Assembly (NCBI GenBank): GCA_002422375.1
Contig: DIUQ01000029.1
Span: 1-17,732 of the forward strand
Direction: 5' to 3'
Length of the DNA stretch: 17,732 nucleotides
Origin: a bacterium UBA6154
Lineage (GTDB): Bacteria; Actinomycetota; Actinomycetes; S36-B12
Shown here: positions 1 to 9,451 of the stretch, piece by piece
Numbering within the stretch: position 1 is the first letter of the stretch
Layout of the letters: every line of letters starts with the position of its first letter
Program-made: the position numbers and the translations under genes
The notes under the pieces: model-generated
Database searches by the model: none
Told to the model about the DNA's origin: nothing
What the model saw: only the letters and a program-made list of their open reading frames with translations

Positions 1-946
1 GCGGCATGATTTCCAATTGCATGACCGATGCCGCCCCCTGCCGGTGCGCGGTACCCAGACAGTCTGCTCCGGTATCACCACCACCCAAAATCACGACATT
101 CTTTCCGGCAACATCGACAGGTGATTGCTCAAAGTCCCCTTCCTGCACGCGGTTAGCGAACGGCAGAAACTCCATAGCCTGATAGATGCCATCAAGTTCC
201 CGTCCGGGCACCATCAGGTCGCGCGACACCGTGGCCCCCACCGCCAGAACGATCGCGTCGTAGCGTCGCCGAAGATCCGTCGCGGTCACGTCTACCCCGA
301 TTTCGACACCGGGGCGAAACTTCACCCCCTCGGCCTCCATTTGTCGCAGACGTTGATCAACGTGGTGCTTTTCCATTTTGAATTCAGGAATTCCATAACG
401 AAGGAGCCCACCGATGCGGTCGGCTCGTTCAAAGACCGCCACCGTGTGACCCGCGCGGGCCAACTGCTGCGCTGCTGCTAACCCTGCAGGCCCTGAGCCC
501 ACCACAGCAACAGTTTTCCCGGACAGGCGATCCGGAGGTGCCGGTGTGATCCATCCAGACTGCCAAGCTTTGTCCACGATCGACACCTCAACCTGTTTGA
601 TCGTGACCGGTTCGGCATTTATGCCGAGGACGCAGGCAGCTTCACATGGCGCCGGGCAGAGGCGTCCCGTGAATTCGGGGAAATTATTCGTCGCGTGCAA
701 CCGCTCAATTGCTTGACCCCAATCGCGTTCAAAGATCAGGTCATTCCATTCGGGAATCAGGTTGCCCAGTGGGCAGCCGTTATGGCAGAACGGAATACCG
801 CAATCCATACACCGACCGGCTTGCTCCTCCACACTTCGGGCTTCGAATTCTTCATAGACCTCATGCCAGTCACGTATTCGAACATCCACCGGTCGCCGCT
901 GCGGAAGTTGGCGATCAGTTGTCAAAAAGCCTTGTGGATCTCCCAT
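1..946 (-). CDS. gltD: Glutamate synthase small subunit GltD, 3' part cut off by window edge
   Basis: The small subunit oxidises NADPH and passes electrons through flavin and Fe-S clusters to the large subunit, which makes glutamate from glutamine and 2-oxoglutarate. 315 codons are visible; family members have about 480–490 residues, so the C-terminal third lies left of the window. I translated it by hand. Residues 46–58 carry four cysteines spaced CxxCxxxxCxxxC and residues 97–105 carry CPAPCEAAC, the N-terminal Fe-S region. A FAD-type dinucleotide fold follows (GSGPAG at 150–155), and a second one for NADPH starts at 288 (GGGDTGAD). The ATG at 946 is chosen because a strong AGGAGGTG lies just upstream, within the gltB stop region, and because the protein starts with the usual short lead before the Cys cluster. 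It lies 10 nt behind gltB, so the two subunits are surely co-translated. No frameshift is seen. Confidence 0.96.
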   Translation of the reverse strand, partial: MGDPQGFLTTDRQLPQRRPVDVRIRDWHEVYEEFEARSVEEQAGRCMDCGIPFCHNGCPLGNLIPEWNDLIFERDWGQAIERLHATNNFPEFTGRLCPAPCEAACVLGINAEPVTIKQVEVSIVDKAWQSGWITPAPPDRLSGKTVAVVGSGPAGLAAAQQLARAGHTVAVFERADRIGGLLRYGIPEFKMEKHHVDQRLRQMEAEGVKFRPGVEIGVDVTATDLRRRYDAIVLAVGATVSRDLMVPGRELDGIYQAMEFLPFANRVQEGDFEQSPVDVAGKNVVILGGGDTGADCLGTAHRQGAASVMQLEIMP

Positions 947-950
947 GTCG

Positions 951-958
951 CACCTCCT
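951..958 (-). promoter_or_regulatory. Ribosome binding site of gltD, overlapping the gltB stop codon
   Basis: AGGAGGTG is a near-perfect anti-16S match. Its first two bases are the last two bases of the gltB TAG stop (957–959). Ribosomes ending on gltB therefore stop directly on the gltD initiation site, which fits balanced production of the two subunits. Confidence 0.85.
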
Positions 959-3900
959 ACAAACTACTCATGATGGCGGCCATGGGATCTTCTCCCGTGG
1001 CTCGTGCTTGTTCTTCAATGTCAAGGATTCTCTTGTAGTCACGTGGAATTACTTTGGTGAATCGATTGACAGCAGCACTCCACGCGGCCAGCAACTCCAA
1101 GCCACGGGGTGAGTCGGTGTTTTCCACGTGCGCAGCAACTAATTCCCGCAAAACAAGGGAGTCCGATTCGCTGAGGGTGTTGAGTTCCACCAATTCCGAA
1201 TTGACAAGTGATGGGTCCAGATCAAGAACAAAGGCCAGCCCTCCAGACATTCCCGCAGCAAAATTGCGGCCGATTGTCCCCAAGACCACCGCAATACCGC
1301 CGGTCATGTATTCACAAGCGTGGTCACCTACTCCTTCGACGACCGCACGTGCTCCCGAATTTCGGACACAGAAGCGCTCACCCACCTTGCCACGAATAAA
1401 GAGCTCGCCACCGGTTGCTCCGTAGGCCAGTACGTTGCCGGCAATGGTGTGCTCCTCAGCAACGAATGTGGCAGCCCTGTCAGGGCGGATAATTATTCGA
1501 CCACCGGAAAGTCCCTTTCCAACATAATCGTTGGCATCTCCCTCCAGTCGAAGTGTTAACCCTTGGGGAATAAAGGCGCCAAAACTCTGTCCCGCAGATC
1601 CGGTGAATGTGATGTCGATGGTGTCACTTGGTAAACCCCCATGACGGGTAATTTCGCTGCCCAACATGGTTCCAACTGTGCGGTTTACATTTCGAATTGG
1701 AAGTTGAATACGAACTGGCTCACCTGACTCCAAAGCAGGCCGACTCAATTCGATCAATTGGTTGTCCAATGCTTTCTCGAGTGAATGATCCTGTGACCTG
1801 ACACAGCGGCGCTCGGTTCCTGACGGCAATTCCACCGGGAGGAGGATCGGCGAAAGGTCCATACCCGCGGTCTTCCAGTGATCAATTGCTCTCTCAGCGT
1901 TGAGTGCTTCCACATGGCCGACCGCCTCAGCAATGCTCCGGAAGCCCAACTGGGCAAGAATTTCCCTGACTTCCTGCGCAATATATTCGAAGAATGTCTC
2001 CACAAATTCCGGTTTGCCGGTGAAACGTTCGCGCAATAGTGGATTTTGCGTGGCAACACCGACAGGGCACGTGTCGAGATGACACACCCGCATCAGAATG
2101 CAGCCCATAACGACCAAAGGTGCTGTGGCAAATCCAAATTCCTCCGCACCGAGCAGTGCGGCGATCACGACATCGCGGCCAGTCTTTAGTTGACCATCGG
2201 TTTGCACGACAACACGATCCCGCAGCCCATTGAGAATGAGGGTTTGTTGGGTTTCTGCCAGACCTAACTCCCACGGTGCACCGGCGTGCTTGAGTGATGT
2301 GAGCGGTGAAGCACCCGTGCCTCCATCGTGACCGGAAATCAAGACAACATCAGCGTGGGCTTTTGCCACACCTGCAGCCACTGTCCCCACTCCCACCTCG
2401 GCTACCAACTTCACATGGATGCGCGCTTGAGCATTGGCATTCTTGAGATCGTGAATCAGCTGAGCCAAGTCCTCAATGGAATAAATATCGTGATGAGGCG
2501 GTGGCGAGATCAACGTCACTCCGGGCGTGGAATGTCGAGTCTTGGCGATCCATGGGTACACCTTGTTCCCAGGTAACTGACCACCTTCACCTGGTTTCGC
2601 CCCCTGCGCCATTTTGATTTGAATATCGTCACTGTTGACGAGGTATTCGCTGGTAACGCCGAATCTTCCTGAGGCAACTTGCTTGATCGCCGAACGCTTA
2701 GAGTCGCCGTTATCCATCACAAGGAACCGCTCGGGATCTTCCCCGCCTTCACCGGTATTGGATTTAGCTCCGATTCGATTCATGGCAATAGCCAGTGTCT
2801 CGTGCGCTTCAGCGGATATGGAGCCATAAGACATGGCACCTGTCGAAAAACGTTTCAATATGTTCTCAATGGGTTCAACATCGTCAATCGAAATAGGCTC
2901 GCGGTCGGAAGCGAATTCGAACAGACCCCTCAGAGTCATTAGTTGCTCAGATTGATCGTTGACTCGCTCGGTGTACTCGCGGAAAATATCCATGCGCTTG
3001 GCGCGAGTCGCATGTTGCAAGCGGAATACCGTTTCCGGGTCAAAGAGGTGTGGTGACCCGTCTCGACGCCACTGATACTCCCCACCATCATGCAAGATCC
3101 GGTGAGCTGGAGAAATTCCCGAGGGAGGATACGCATCAGCGTGCCTCGAGGCATTTTCCTCAGCGATAACGTCGACACCCACACCGCCTAATTTGGATGT
3201 GGTGCCCGTGAAATAGGAGTCGATAAATTCCTGTGACAGGCCAATGGCTTCAAATATCTGAGCCCCTCGGTAGCTCGCGACAGTGGAGACACCCATTTTC
3301 GACATAACTTTCAAGAGGCCTTTACCCAAGGCTTTAATCACATTCCGCATGGCCTTTTCCGGGGAAATGTCCGTGATGACTTGACGTCGAACTAGATCCT
3401 CAACGCTCTCTAACGCAAGATACGGATTGATAGCGGCGGCACCGTAACCCACCAAGAGCGCAACATGATGCACCTCCCGGACATCGCCCGATTCGATCAA
3501 CAAACTGATCATGGTTCGGTTCTTGGTTCGAACGAGGTGATGGTGCACCGCAGCACACAACAGCAAGGAAGGAATAGGGGCTAATGACGCGGTGCTATCT
3601 CGGTCTGAAAGAACAATAAATCTCTTTCCCTGCCTGATCAGAGCATCAACCTCATTGAAGATCTCCAGCAGTCGTTTTTCTAATGCAGCTCCCCCGCCGC
3701 CAACGTTGTATAAACCTTTGATGCGAGCAGCCGCAAACTCCGGAAGCGTCCCGTCCGCGTTGATGTGCAGAATTTTGGCAAGCTCGTCGTTATCAATAAC
3801 GGGAAATGGCAGCACCACCTGACGAGCGTGACCTGGAGATACCTCTAATAGATTCCCCTCTGGACCGATAATGCTGCCCAACGAAGTAACAATTTCCTCG

Positions 3901-5495
3901 CGTATAGCGTCCAATGGTGGATTAGTGACCTGCGCAAAGAGTTGACTGAAGTAGTCAAACAACATTCGGGGTCGTTCCGAGATGGCGGCAATGGGCGTAT
4001 CCGTACCCATGGAACCGATCGGCTCTGCACCAGTGAGCGCCATGGGCTCAAGGATCAGCCGGAGGTCCTCTTGCGAGTAGCCGAATGTCTGTTGTCGGCG
4101 CGCCACAGATTCATGCGTGTGCACAATATGTTCGCGCTCAGGCAATGTGTCGAGATGAATTAAACCGGCATTGAGCCATTCCTGATACGGGTGCTGTGAT
4201 GCCAATTCGTCTTTAATCTCAGAGTCCTCAATGATGCGCCCCGCTGCTGTATCAACGAGGAACATTTTCCCTGGTTGGACTCGACCCTTGCGAATTATTT
4301 TCTCGGGCGCAATATCCAAGACGCCGGTCTCGGACGCCAGCACAACGAGGCCATCGTCCGTTACCCAGAAGCGACCCGGGCGTAATCCATTGCGATCGAG
4401 AACGGAACCAATAACAGTCCCATCTGTGAAGCATACGTTGGCTGGACCATCCCATGGTTCCATCACGGTTGCATGAAATTCGTAGAACGCCCGGCGCTCC
4501 TCGGACATGGCCGCATGATTTTCCCAGGCCTCAGGGATCATCATGAGAACGGCATGTGGAAGTGAGCGCCCGCCAAGATGCAAAAGCTCAAGCGTTTCGT
4601 CGAAAGATGCCGAATCACTCCCCGACGGAGAACAGATCGGGAAAAGCCTGGTCAGATCTCCGGGAATCAGGTCCGAAGTCAGCATGGCCTCTCGAGCTCT
4701 CATCCAGTTTCTGTTGCCCCTCACCGTATTGATTTCGCCGTTGTGCGCAATCAGTCGATACGGATGCGCAAGGGGCCACGACGGAAAGGTGTTGGTGGAA
4801 AAACGTGAATGAACAAGTGCCAATGCACTAGCAACCCGGTCATCGGTGAGATCAGGAAAGAAAGGAGCCAGTTGACCCGTGGTCAACATGCCTTTGTATA
4901 ACAGCGTTCGGCTCGATAAAGAAGCGAAATACACACCCAATTCGTGCTCTGCCAATTTACGAAAACCGAAGACAGCACGATCAAGCTCAATCCCTCGGGA
5001 CTGGTCATCGGTGATGAATATCTGCCAAAAAGCTGGCATACAACTCCGGGCCGTGTCCCCAATCATGCTGTCGTCAATGGGAACTTCCCGCCATCCGATC
5101 ACCCGCAAGCCCTCTTGAGCGGCTACGGCATCTATTTCACGAATTGTCACGTCCACGTGATCGCGCTCAAGGAATACAGAGCCCACTGCGTACGCACCAG
5201 GATTAGGCAAGTCAAAGTTAACAACAGCGCGCAAAAAAGCGTCCGGAACCTGGATGAGAATTCCGGCGCCATCGCCGCTATCTGGCTCCGCACCGGATGC
5301 GCCCCGGTGCTCAAGATTGACCAGCGCAAGGAGGCCTTGTTGCACAATCTCGTGCGAAGGTATGCCCGTCAAGGTGGCCACGAATGCAACGCCGCAGGCA
5401 TCGTGCTCGAAGTCTGGGTCATACAGTCCCTGGGCCAGAGGCGCTGACGAGAATGGGACTCGGTTCAACGCTCGACGCTCGGTGCTGGTGGACAC
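957..5495 (-). CDS. gltB: Glutamate synthase large subunit GltB
   Basis: Large (alpha) subunit of NADPH-dependent glutamate synthase. It hydrolyses glutamine and channels the ammonia to 2-oxoglutarate at an FMN site. From the chosen GTG it has 1512 residues, normal for the family. A short propeptide precedes Cys34 (EHDACGVAF), the class II amidotransferase nucleophile freed by cleavage; that domain runs to about 430. The FMN synthase domain covers roughly 830–1200, with [10 protein letters not shown] near 915. The 3Fe-4S cysteines are C1132, C1138 and C1143 (Cx5Cx4C). The GXGXGXG beta-helix domain starts near 1260. The frame stays open upstream to 5735, but that stretch overlaps lgt and looks like a shadow; the GTG at 5495 has AGGAGG at the right distance. 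A 115-nt gap separates it from lgt, the longest in the window, so a promoter of its own is possible. Confidence 0.97.
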   Translation of the reverse strand: MSTSTERRALNRVPFSSAPLAQGLYDPDFEHDACGVAFVATLTGIPSHEIVQQGLLALVNLEHRGASGAEPDSGDGAGILIQVPDAFLRAVVNFDLPNPGAYAVGSVFLERDHVDVTIREIDAVAAQEGLRVIGWREVPIDDSMIGDTARSCMPAFWQIFITDDQSRGIELDRAVFGFRKLAEHELGVYFASLSSRTLLYKGMLTTGQLAPFFPDLTDDRVASALALVHSRFSTNTFPSWPLAHPYRLIAHNGEINTVRGNRNWMRAREAMLTSDLIPGDLTRLFPICSPSGSDSASFDETLELLHLGGRSLPHAVLMMIPEAWENHAAMSEERRAFYEFHATVMEPWDGPANVCFTDGTVIGSVLDRNGLRPGRFWVTDDGLVVLASETGVLDIAPEKIIRKGRVQPGKMFLVDTAAGRIIEDSEIKDELASQHPYQEWLNAGLIHLDTLPEREHIVHTHESVARRQQTFGYSQEDLRLILEPMALTGAEPIGSMGTDTPIAAISERPRMLFDYFSQLFAQVTNPPLDAIREEIVTSLGSIIGPEGNLLEVSPGHARQVVLPFPVIDNDELAKILHINADGTLPEFAAARIKGLYNVGGGGAALEKRLLEIFNEVDALIRQGKRFIVLSDRDSTASLAPIPSLLLCAAVHHHLVRTKNRTMISLLIESGDVREVHHVALLVGYGAAAINPYLALESVEDLVRRQVITDISPEKAMRNVIKALGKGLLKVMSKMGVSTVASYRGAQIFEAIGLSQEFIDSYFTGTTSKLGGVGVDVIAEENASRHADAYPPSGISPAHRILHDGGEYQWRRDGSPHLFDPETVFRLQHATRAKRMDIFREYTERVNDQSEQLMTLRGLFEFASDREPISIDDVEPIENILKRFSTGAMSYGSISAEAHETLAIAMNRIGAKSNTGEGGEDPERFLVMDNGDSKRSAIKQVASGRFGVTSEYLVNSDDIQIKMAQGAKPGEGGQLPGNKVYPWIAKTRHSTPGVTLISPPPHHDIYSIEDLAQLIHDLKNANAQARIHVKLVAEVGVGTVAAGVAKAHADVVLISGHDGGTGASPLTSLKHAGAPWELGLAETQQTLILNGLRDRVVVQTDGQLKTGRDVVIAALLGAEEFGFATAPLVVMGCILMRVCHLDTCPVGVATQNPLLRERFTGKPEFVETFFEYIAQEVREILAQLGFRSIAEAVGHVEALNAERAIDHWKTAGMDLSPILLPVELPSGTERRCVRSQDHSLEKALDNQLIELSRPALESGEPVRIQLPIRNVNRTVGTMLGSEITRHGGLPSDTIDITFTGSAGQSFGAFIPQGLTLRLEGDANDYVGKGLSGGRIIIRPDRAATFVAEEHTIAGNVLAYGATGGELFIRGKVGERFCVRNSGARAVVEGVGDHACEYMTGGIAVVLGTIGRNFAAGMSGGLAFVLDLDPSLVNSELVELNTLSESDSLVLRELVAAHVENTDSPRGLELLAAWSAAVNRFTKVIPRDYKRILDIEEQARATGEDPMAAIMSSL

Positions 5496-5501
5496 GGTGG
5501 G

Positions 5502-5507
5502 CCTCCT
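5502..5507 (-). promoter_or_regulatory. Ribosome binding site that fixes the gltB start
   Basis: AGGAGG lies 6 nt before the GTG at 5495. The only nearby ATG (in GCATGACG) is out of frame, and the in-frame extension to 5735 has no ribosome binding site of this quality. This makes GTG the best start. Confidence 0.8.
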
Positions 5508-5519
5508 TTTGTCGTCATG

Positions 5520-5564
5520 CCACTTCCCCTGGGTTAGGCAGATGCCGCCAGAGCGGTGAAGTGG
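5520..5564 (-). other. Possible small RNA fold in the gltB leader
   Basis: In the transcript direction the segment begins CCACTTC and ends GAAGTGG, a perfect 7-bp inverted repeat. An inner CCGC-TCTG-GCGG hairpin sits just inside the 5' arm, and the fold ends about 12 nt before the gltB ribosome binding site. It does not show the conserved core of the glutamine (glnA-type) riboswitch as I know it. A 7-bp repeat in a 115-nt gap can arise by chance, so this is only a candidate. Confidence 0.25.
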
Positions 5565-5610
5565 ACACACGGGACGACGTTGGCCCGTACGGTGGTGGTG
5601 CCCGAGCAGA

Positions 5611-6483
5611 CTACCGGATGGGGGCTGGTTCGCTCTCCGAACCCTCGGCGGGCGGCTCCGCCGTCGGAGAAATGACCTCCCGACCCGGCCGGACGCGGCT
5701 CGAAATGACAATGTAGGCCAAGGCACCGAGTCCAACCAGAACAGATGTCCACACGTTCAATCGAAGTCCCAGAATTTCATTGGCGTTATCAATCCTGAGC
5801 ACCTCAATCCACCCGCGACCCGTGGTATAGAGCAACACATAGAGCGCGAATGCTCGGCCATGACCCATGGTGAATCGTTTATCCGCCCAGATCACCACCA
5901 GTGCTACACCAATGAGCCAGAGGGCTTCATAGAGAAAGGTAGGGTGAAAAGTCAGGACGTCGGCATATCCTTCAGGTCGATTTTCCGGGGAAATTTCCAG
6001 TGCCCACGGCAGATCGCTCGGAGCGCCGAATAATTCCTGATTGAAGTAGTTACCTAGGCGCCCAATCGCTTGGGCGAGGGCAATTCCGGGGGCAATAGCG
6101 TCGCCGACCGGCGGCAGTGCCACACCCAGTCGTCGAGCACCTATCCATGCGCCCACTGCGCCCAGAGCGACCGCGCCCCAGATACCCAAGCCGCCGTCCC
6201 AAATCCGAACTGCGCCCGCCAATCCGGACCCATTAGCGCTGAAATATAGCTGCCAATCGCTGATCACGTGATATAGCCGACCGCCAATTATGCCAAAGGG
6301 CACAGCCCAAATGGCAATATCAAGAATGACCCCTGGTTGTCCTCCGCGCGCGATATAGCGCTTATTGCCCAGCCAAATGGCAACAACAATTCCCAGCACA
6401 ATCAGAAGTGCGTAGGCACGTAGCGGAATAGGGCCGAGGTTCCAGACACTTGTTTCCGGACTCGGAATGGAGGTAACCACCAT
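5611..6483 (-). CDS. lgt: Prolipoprotein diacylglyceryl transferase Lgt
   Basis: Integral membrane enzyme that moves a diacylglyceryl group from phosphatidylglycerol to the lipobox Cys of prelipoproteins, the first step of lipoprotein maturation. 290 residues, a normal length. It is mostly hydrophobic with about seven membrane segments and a charged Pro/Glu-rich tail after about 262. The Lgt signature [13 protein letters not shown] is at 141–153, followed by HPTFLYE at 180–186 and the conserved Arg in GWIEVLR at 230. Where the E. coli enzyme has its His103 (an HGG motif), this protein reads GLGIWGAV at 98–105. From memory this is common in actinobacterial Lgt, so I do not read it as loss of function. 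The ATG lies 5 nt after the thioredoxin gene stop, with no clear ribosome binding site, which suggests coupling. Confidence 0.96.
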   Translation of the reverse strand: MVVTSIPSPETSVWNLGPIPLRAYALLIVLGIVVAIWLGNKRYIARGGQPGVILDIAIWAVPFGIIGGRLYHVISDWQLYFSANGSGLAGAVRIWDGGLGIWGAVALGAVGAWIGARRLGVALPPVGDAIAPGIALAQAIGRLGNYFNQELFGAPSDLPWALEISPENRPEGYADVLTFHPTFLYEALWLIGVALVVIWADKRFTMGHGRAFALYVLLYTTGRGWIEVLRIDNANEILGLRLNVWTSVLVGLGALAYIVISSRVRPGREVISPTAEPPAEGSESEPAPIR

Positions 6484-6488
6484 GGGGA

Positions 6489-7289
6489 CTACTTGGACTC
6501 GACCGCTTCGGTTAACTTGACCTGGTCCGCCAGGATCTCCGTGCCTAGCGCCTCACCATTGAGAAAACCTGAAGGGGTTCCCGGAATCTGGTTGAGATAA
6601 AACTGTTCCGTCGCATTCGCCGCCCAAGCGAGGTACGTTCCGTCATTCACACACTGGGTGAATGTTTCTAATTCGGATCCGCCTAGACCAGATGTGGAAC
6701 CAAAGGCAATCAGTTCATCGTTTGTCCAACCCATGCCTTCTTCGACGGGCTGATTGGCGTATACCTGCTGATGGAACTCATTGAGGGCGCCTGCATCGAT
6801 CGCGCAACCCCATGCCGCAATGGCACGGTGGGACGAGTCATTGCCAAGATTGCCGTCGAGAAACGCCGTTGGTCGGTACACCAACTGCACTTTCCCTTCT
6901 TCAGCAAGTTGTTCAATGCCGGCACCGTTGGCCACCTCTAGTGAACCGCAGGCGGGGCACTGAAAGTCCTCCCACAACTCCAGAACCGGGGCGTCGGCTG
7001 TAGCTGTGCCGTAGGGCACACCGAAGGGAATCGGCGCATCCGCACCGAAGACGGTGGCTGGAGTTGCCGCCTCGGGATCAGGATCAACAATTCCGGCGAG
7101 GCTGTTAGCTGAGGTTGAATCACTGTTGCTGGATGCGTAGACCGCGACCCCAATAATGGCTGCCATAACCGCAACGACCGTGGCACCACCCACAATACGG
7201 ACAAGTCGTTCGCGCTTCTTCTCGGCAGACTGTGCTGCTCCACGGGCCTCGGCGGCTCGTTCACGACGGCTTTTGGCGTTCTGGCTCAT
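6489..7289 (-). CDS. Membrane-anchored DsbA-like thioredoxin-fold protein
   Basis: 266 residues. A basic, Arg/Lys-rich cytoplasmic start is followed by one membrane segment at about 31–52, a Ser/Ala/Pro-rich linker to about 95, and an extracytoplasmic thioredoxin fold of the DsbA/Thioredoxin_4 type. The active site is C111-P-A-C114 in EDFQCPACG; the cis-proline loop is the TPS in PGTPSGFLNG near residue 232. By family it should catalyse disulfide formation or exchange in secreted proteins; the exact substrates cannot be told. It lies directly before lgt (5-nt gap), so two envelope-maturation genes form a pair. The ATG has GGAG about 7 nt upstream. A 93-nt gap with a possible promoter separates it from trpA. 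VKOR, the usual partner, is not in the window. Confidence 0.9.
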   Translation of the reverse strand: MSQNAKSRRERAAEARGAAQSAEKKRERLVRIVGGATVVAVMAAIIGVAVYASSNSDSTSANSLAGIVDPDPEAATPATVFGADAPIPFGVPYGTATADAPVLELWEDFQCPACGSLEVANGAGIEQLAEEGKVQLVYRPTAFLDGNLGNDSSHRAIAAWGCAIDAGALNEFHQQVYANQPVEEGMGWTNDELIAFGSTSGLGGSELETFTQCVNDGTYLAWAANATEQFYLNQIPGTPSGFLNGEALGTEILADQVKLTEAVESK

Positions 7290-7324
7290 GTTCGGTCTCC
7301 AGTCGGGTGTTCACGTAATGACAT
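7286..7324 (-). other. Possible 12-codon leader ORF overlapping the thioredoxin gene start
   Basis: ATG at 7324 opens a frame encoding MSLREHPTGDRT and ending in a TGA that overlaps the thioredoxin ATG (ATGA). It starts soon after the shared motif at 7329–7340 and has no ribosome binding site. The peptide has no run of Trp, Cys or other regulatory codons. Short frames like this arise easily by chance. Confidence 0.2.
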
Positions 7325-7328
7325 CGGT

Positions 7329-7350
7329 GGTGCTATCTAACGAGATAGTA
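7329..7350 (-). promoter_or_regulatory. Possible promoter or operator upstream of the dsbA-like gene and lgt
   Basis: On the minus strand TACTAT (7345–7350) fits the TAnnnT form of an actinobacterial -10 box. A weak -35 (AGAACA, half matching TTGACA) lies about 18 nt further upstream. The -10 overlaps a 6-bp perfect inverted repeat, CTATCT-CGTT-AGATAG (7333–7348), which could be an operator or a small hairpin. The 3' half belongs to TTAGATAGCACC, which recurs at 13044–13055. No terminator is visible between trpA and this site. Confidence 0.3.
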
Positions 7351-7382
7351 CGTCAGGGTGCATCGGGCTGTTCTCTGCGGAT

Positions 7383-8189
7383 CTAGTGATTGGCTTTTCG
7401 CACACCCTGGGCAAGTTCTGCCGCCAGTTCCCCCACCGCCGCGGCGCCTCCGGATTGAGCAGCACGCACGAATGCAGAGCCGACAATGACTCCGTCTGCG
7501 TACTCCGAAATGGCCGCCGCTTGGTCACCTGTGGAGACACCCAACCCAACGGCGACCGGCAGATCCGTGTGCTGGCGGACTCGCGCTACTAGTTCCGGAG
7601 CCATGGAACTCACCTGGTCGCGCGCACCGGTCACTCCCATGGTTGAAGCGGCATAAATAAACCCACGCGTGTGTCCAGCGATCGCGGCAATGCGTTGATC
7701 TGTAGACGACGGTGCCACGAGGAAAATAGGGTCGAGCCCGTAGGAAGCCGCCGAATCCAACCACGACTGAGCCTCCTCAATCGTCAGATCCGGTGTGATC
7801 AAACCAGAACCCCCACGAGCCGATAATTGGTGGGCGAAACGATCAACGCCATACCGTTCAATGGGATTCCAATAACTCATGACCACGGACGTGCCGCCGT
7901 GGGCAGTAATGGCGGAGACAACCTCGAGGACTGAATCAGTGGTGGCGCCGTGATCGAGGGCCATGCTCACCGCGTCTTGGATGACCGGACCATCCATTAA
8001 CGGATCTGAATAGGGCAATCCCACCTCGATCAGGTCAACCCCGTTGTCGATCATGGCCAGCATGATGTCAATGGAGTCGGTCACGCTGGGGTATCCGGCG
8101 GGCAGATAGCCAATGAGCAGTGCCCGATCCTCGGATCGAGCAGTGCTAAACGCCGCTGAAACTCGAGATTCCGATGAAACTGTCGACAT
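7383..8189 (-). CDS. trpA: Tryptophan synthase alpha subunit TrpA
   Basis: Cleaves indole-3-glycerol phosphate to indole and glyceraldehyde 3-phosphate; the indole is channelled to TrpB. 268 residues, normal for the family, a TIM barrel. The catalytic acids are visible as E55 (LIEVGLPYSDP) and D66 (PLMDGPVIQ), matching Glu49 and Asp60 of the Salmonella enzyme. Loop 6 (ASTMGVTGAR) and the phosphate-binding GLGVST and VGSAFV segments are intact. The ATG lies 5 nt after the trpB stop, with AGAAGG about 12 nt upstream inside trpB. It is the last trp gene in this run; after it comes a 93-nt gap, so a trp transcript could end here, although no hairpin with a T-run is visible. Confidence 0.97.
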   Translation of the reverse strand: MSTVSSESRVSAAFSTARSEDRALLIGYLPAGYPSVTDSIDIMLAMIDNGVDLIEVGLPYSDPLMDGPVIQDAVSMALDHGATTDSVLEVVSAITAHGGTSVVMSYWNPIERYGVDRFAHQLSARGGSGLITPDLTIEEAQSWLDSAASYGLDPIFLVAPSSTDQRIAAIAGHTRGFIYAASTMGVTGARDQVSSMAPELVARVRQHTDLPVAVGLGVSTGDQAAAISEYADGVIVGSAFVRAAQSGGAAAVGELAAELAQGVRKANH

Positions 8190-8194
8190 GGCGA

Positions 8195-9451
8195 TTATCT
8201 GCCTTCTGATAATTCCGCTGAAACAACTTCCCCCAGATCAATGCCAAACCATCTCGCTGCCGTAGCCACATCTTTATCTCCACGGCCGGACAAATTGACC
8301 ACGATGACGGAATCAGGGCCAAGTTCCGCGCCCAAGCGCATGGCTCCAGCGAGCCCGTGTGCTGTTTCAATCGCCGGAATTATTCCTTCGGTGCGGGATA
8401 GCAGCGAGAACGCCGTCATTGCTTCGGCGTCATTGATGGGTTCGTAGATCGCACGTCCCGTGTCATGCAGCCATGCGTGCTCTGGACCAACACCTGGGTA
8501 ATCCAATCCCGCACTAATGGAGTGGGAGGGAATTGTTTGGCCCCATGAATCTTGCATCACATAGGTTCTCGCCCCGTGTAACACACCGGGTGACCCTGCC
8601 GAAAAACGCGACGCGTGTCTTCCTGTTTCCACGCCGTCGCCACCTGCTTCGTAGCCACGGAGTTGGACCTCTGGGTCGTCCACAAAAGCGCTAAACAAAC
8701 CCATGGCATTAGATCCACCTCCCACACATGCCGCAACAGCGTCGGGGAGGCGCCCCTCCACGGCCAAGATTTGCTCCCGCGCTTCACGGCCAATGACAGA
8801 GTGGAAAAAGCGCACCATTTCAGGGAACGGTGCAGGACCGGTCACCGTTCCCAGGACGTAATGCGTTTGATCTACGGTGGAGACCCAGTCGCGCATGGCC
8901 TCATTGATGGCGTCCTTGAGTGTTCGACTTCCGGTGGTGACAGGAATGACCTCGGCACCGAGGAGTTTCATGCGGGCGACATTCAGCGCTTGGCGTCGGG
9001 TGTCTTCCTCCCCCATGTACACCGCGCATTCCAAACCTAAAAGCGCAGCGGCTGTCGCGGTGGCCACACCGTGTTGTCCCGCACCTGTTTCCGCAATGAC
9101 CCGCGTTTTACCCATTCGTTTGGTGAGCAATGCTTGGCCCAGTACGTTATTGATTTTGTGCGATCCCGTGTGATTGAGATCTTCTCTTTTCAGGTAAACA
9201 CGCGCGCCGTTGCAGTATTCGGCGAATCTTTCAGCGCGGGTCAAGGGTGACGGCCTGCCGGTGTAGTCGCGCTCTAGGTTTGCTAATTGGGAGAGGAACT
9301 CCGGTTCCGCAATGGCAACTCTGAATGCAGCATCAAGTTCATCAAGGGCAGTTGTCAGTGCCTCGGGGACGAATCGACCACCATAGGGACCAAAATGCCC
9401 AGGAGCATTCGAAGTGGACACGCTGACCACATGATCCTTGGCTGTTGTCAT
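8195..9451 (-). CDS. trpB: Tryptophan synthase beta subunit TrpB
   Basis: PLP enzyme that joins indole and serine to tryptophan in the alpha2beta2 complex. 418 residues, slightly longer than the 395–400 of enteric TrpB through a short N-terminal lead before [10 protein letters not shown]. The PLP-binding lysine is K99 in GSHKINN, the catalytic Glu is E121 in AETGAGQHG, and the phosphate loop GGGSNAMG is at 244–251. These mark the standard TrpB1 type that pairs with TrpA, not the stand-alone TrpB2. The ATG at 9451 overlaps the trpC TGA (ATGA, 4 nt) and has no ribosome binding site of its own, so translation probably depends on trpC. All key residues are present. Confidence 0.98.
   Translation of the reverse strand: MTTAKDHVVSVSTSNAPGHFGPYGGRFVPEALTTALDELDAAFRVAIAEPEFLSQLANLERDYTGRPSPLTRAERFAEYCNGARVYLKREDLNHTGSHKINNVLGQALLTKRMGKTRVIAETGAGQHGVATATAAALLGLECAVYMGEEDTRRQALNVARMKLLGAEVIPVTTGSRTLKDAINEAMRDWVSTVDQTHYVLGTVTGPAPFPEMVRFFHSVIGREAREQILAVEGRLPDAVAACVGGGSNAMGLFSAFVDDPEVQLRGYEAGGDGVETGRHASRFSAGSPGVLHGARTYVMQDSWGQTIPSHSISAGLDYPGVGPEHAWLHDTGRAIYEPINDAEAMTAFSLLSRTEGIIPAIETAHGLAGAMRLGAELGPDSVIVVNLSGRGDKDVATAARWFGIDLGEVVSAELSEGR

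Noticed and set aside
98..105. Inactive Lgt because the E. coli His103 equivalent is missing (protein residues, gene at 5611–6483)
   Set aside because: The GLGIWG form is, as far as I recall, usual in actinobacterial Lgt, and the Arg/Asn signature and other conserved residues are intact.
5501..5610. Glutamine riboswitch before gltB
   Set aside because: The conserved core I know for the glnA-type RNA is not present; only a generic fold is seen.
5496..5735. N-terminal extension of GltB by 80 residues
   Set aside because: It begins with a TTG inside lgt, is Arg/Pro-rich and low in family likeness, and the GTG at 5495 has a strong ribosome binding site and gives the normal propeptide before Cys34.
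7290..7382. Rho-independent terminator after trpA
   Set aside because: The only hairpin is 6 bp and AT-rich and is not followed by a T-run on the minus strand.
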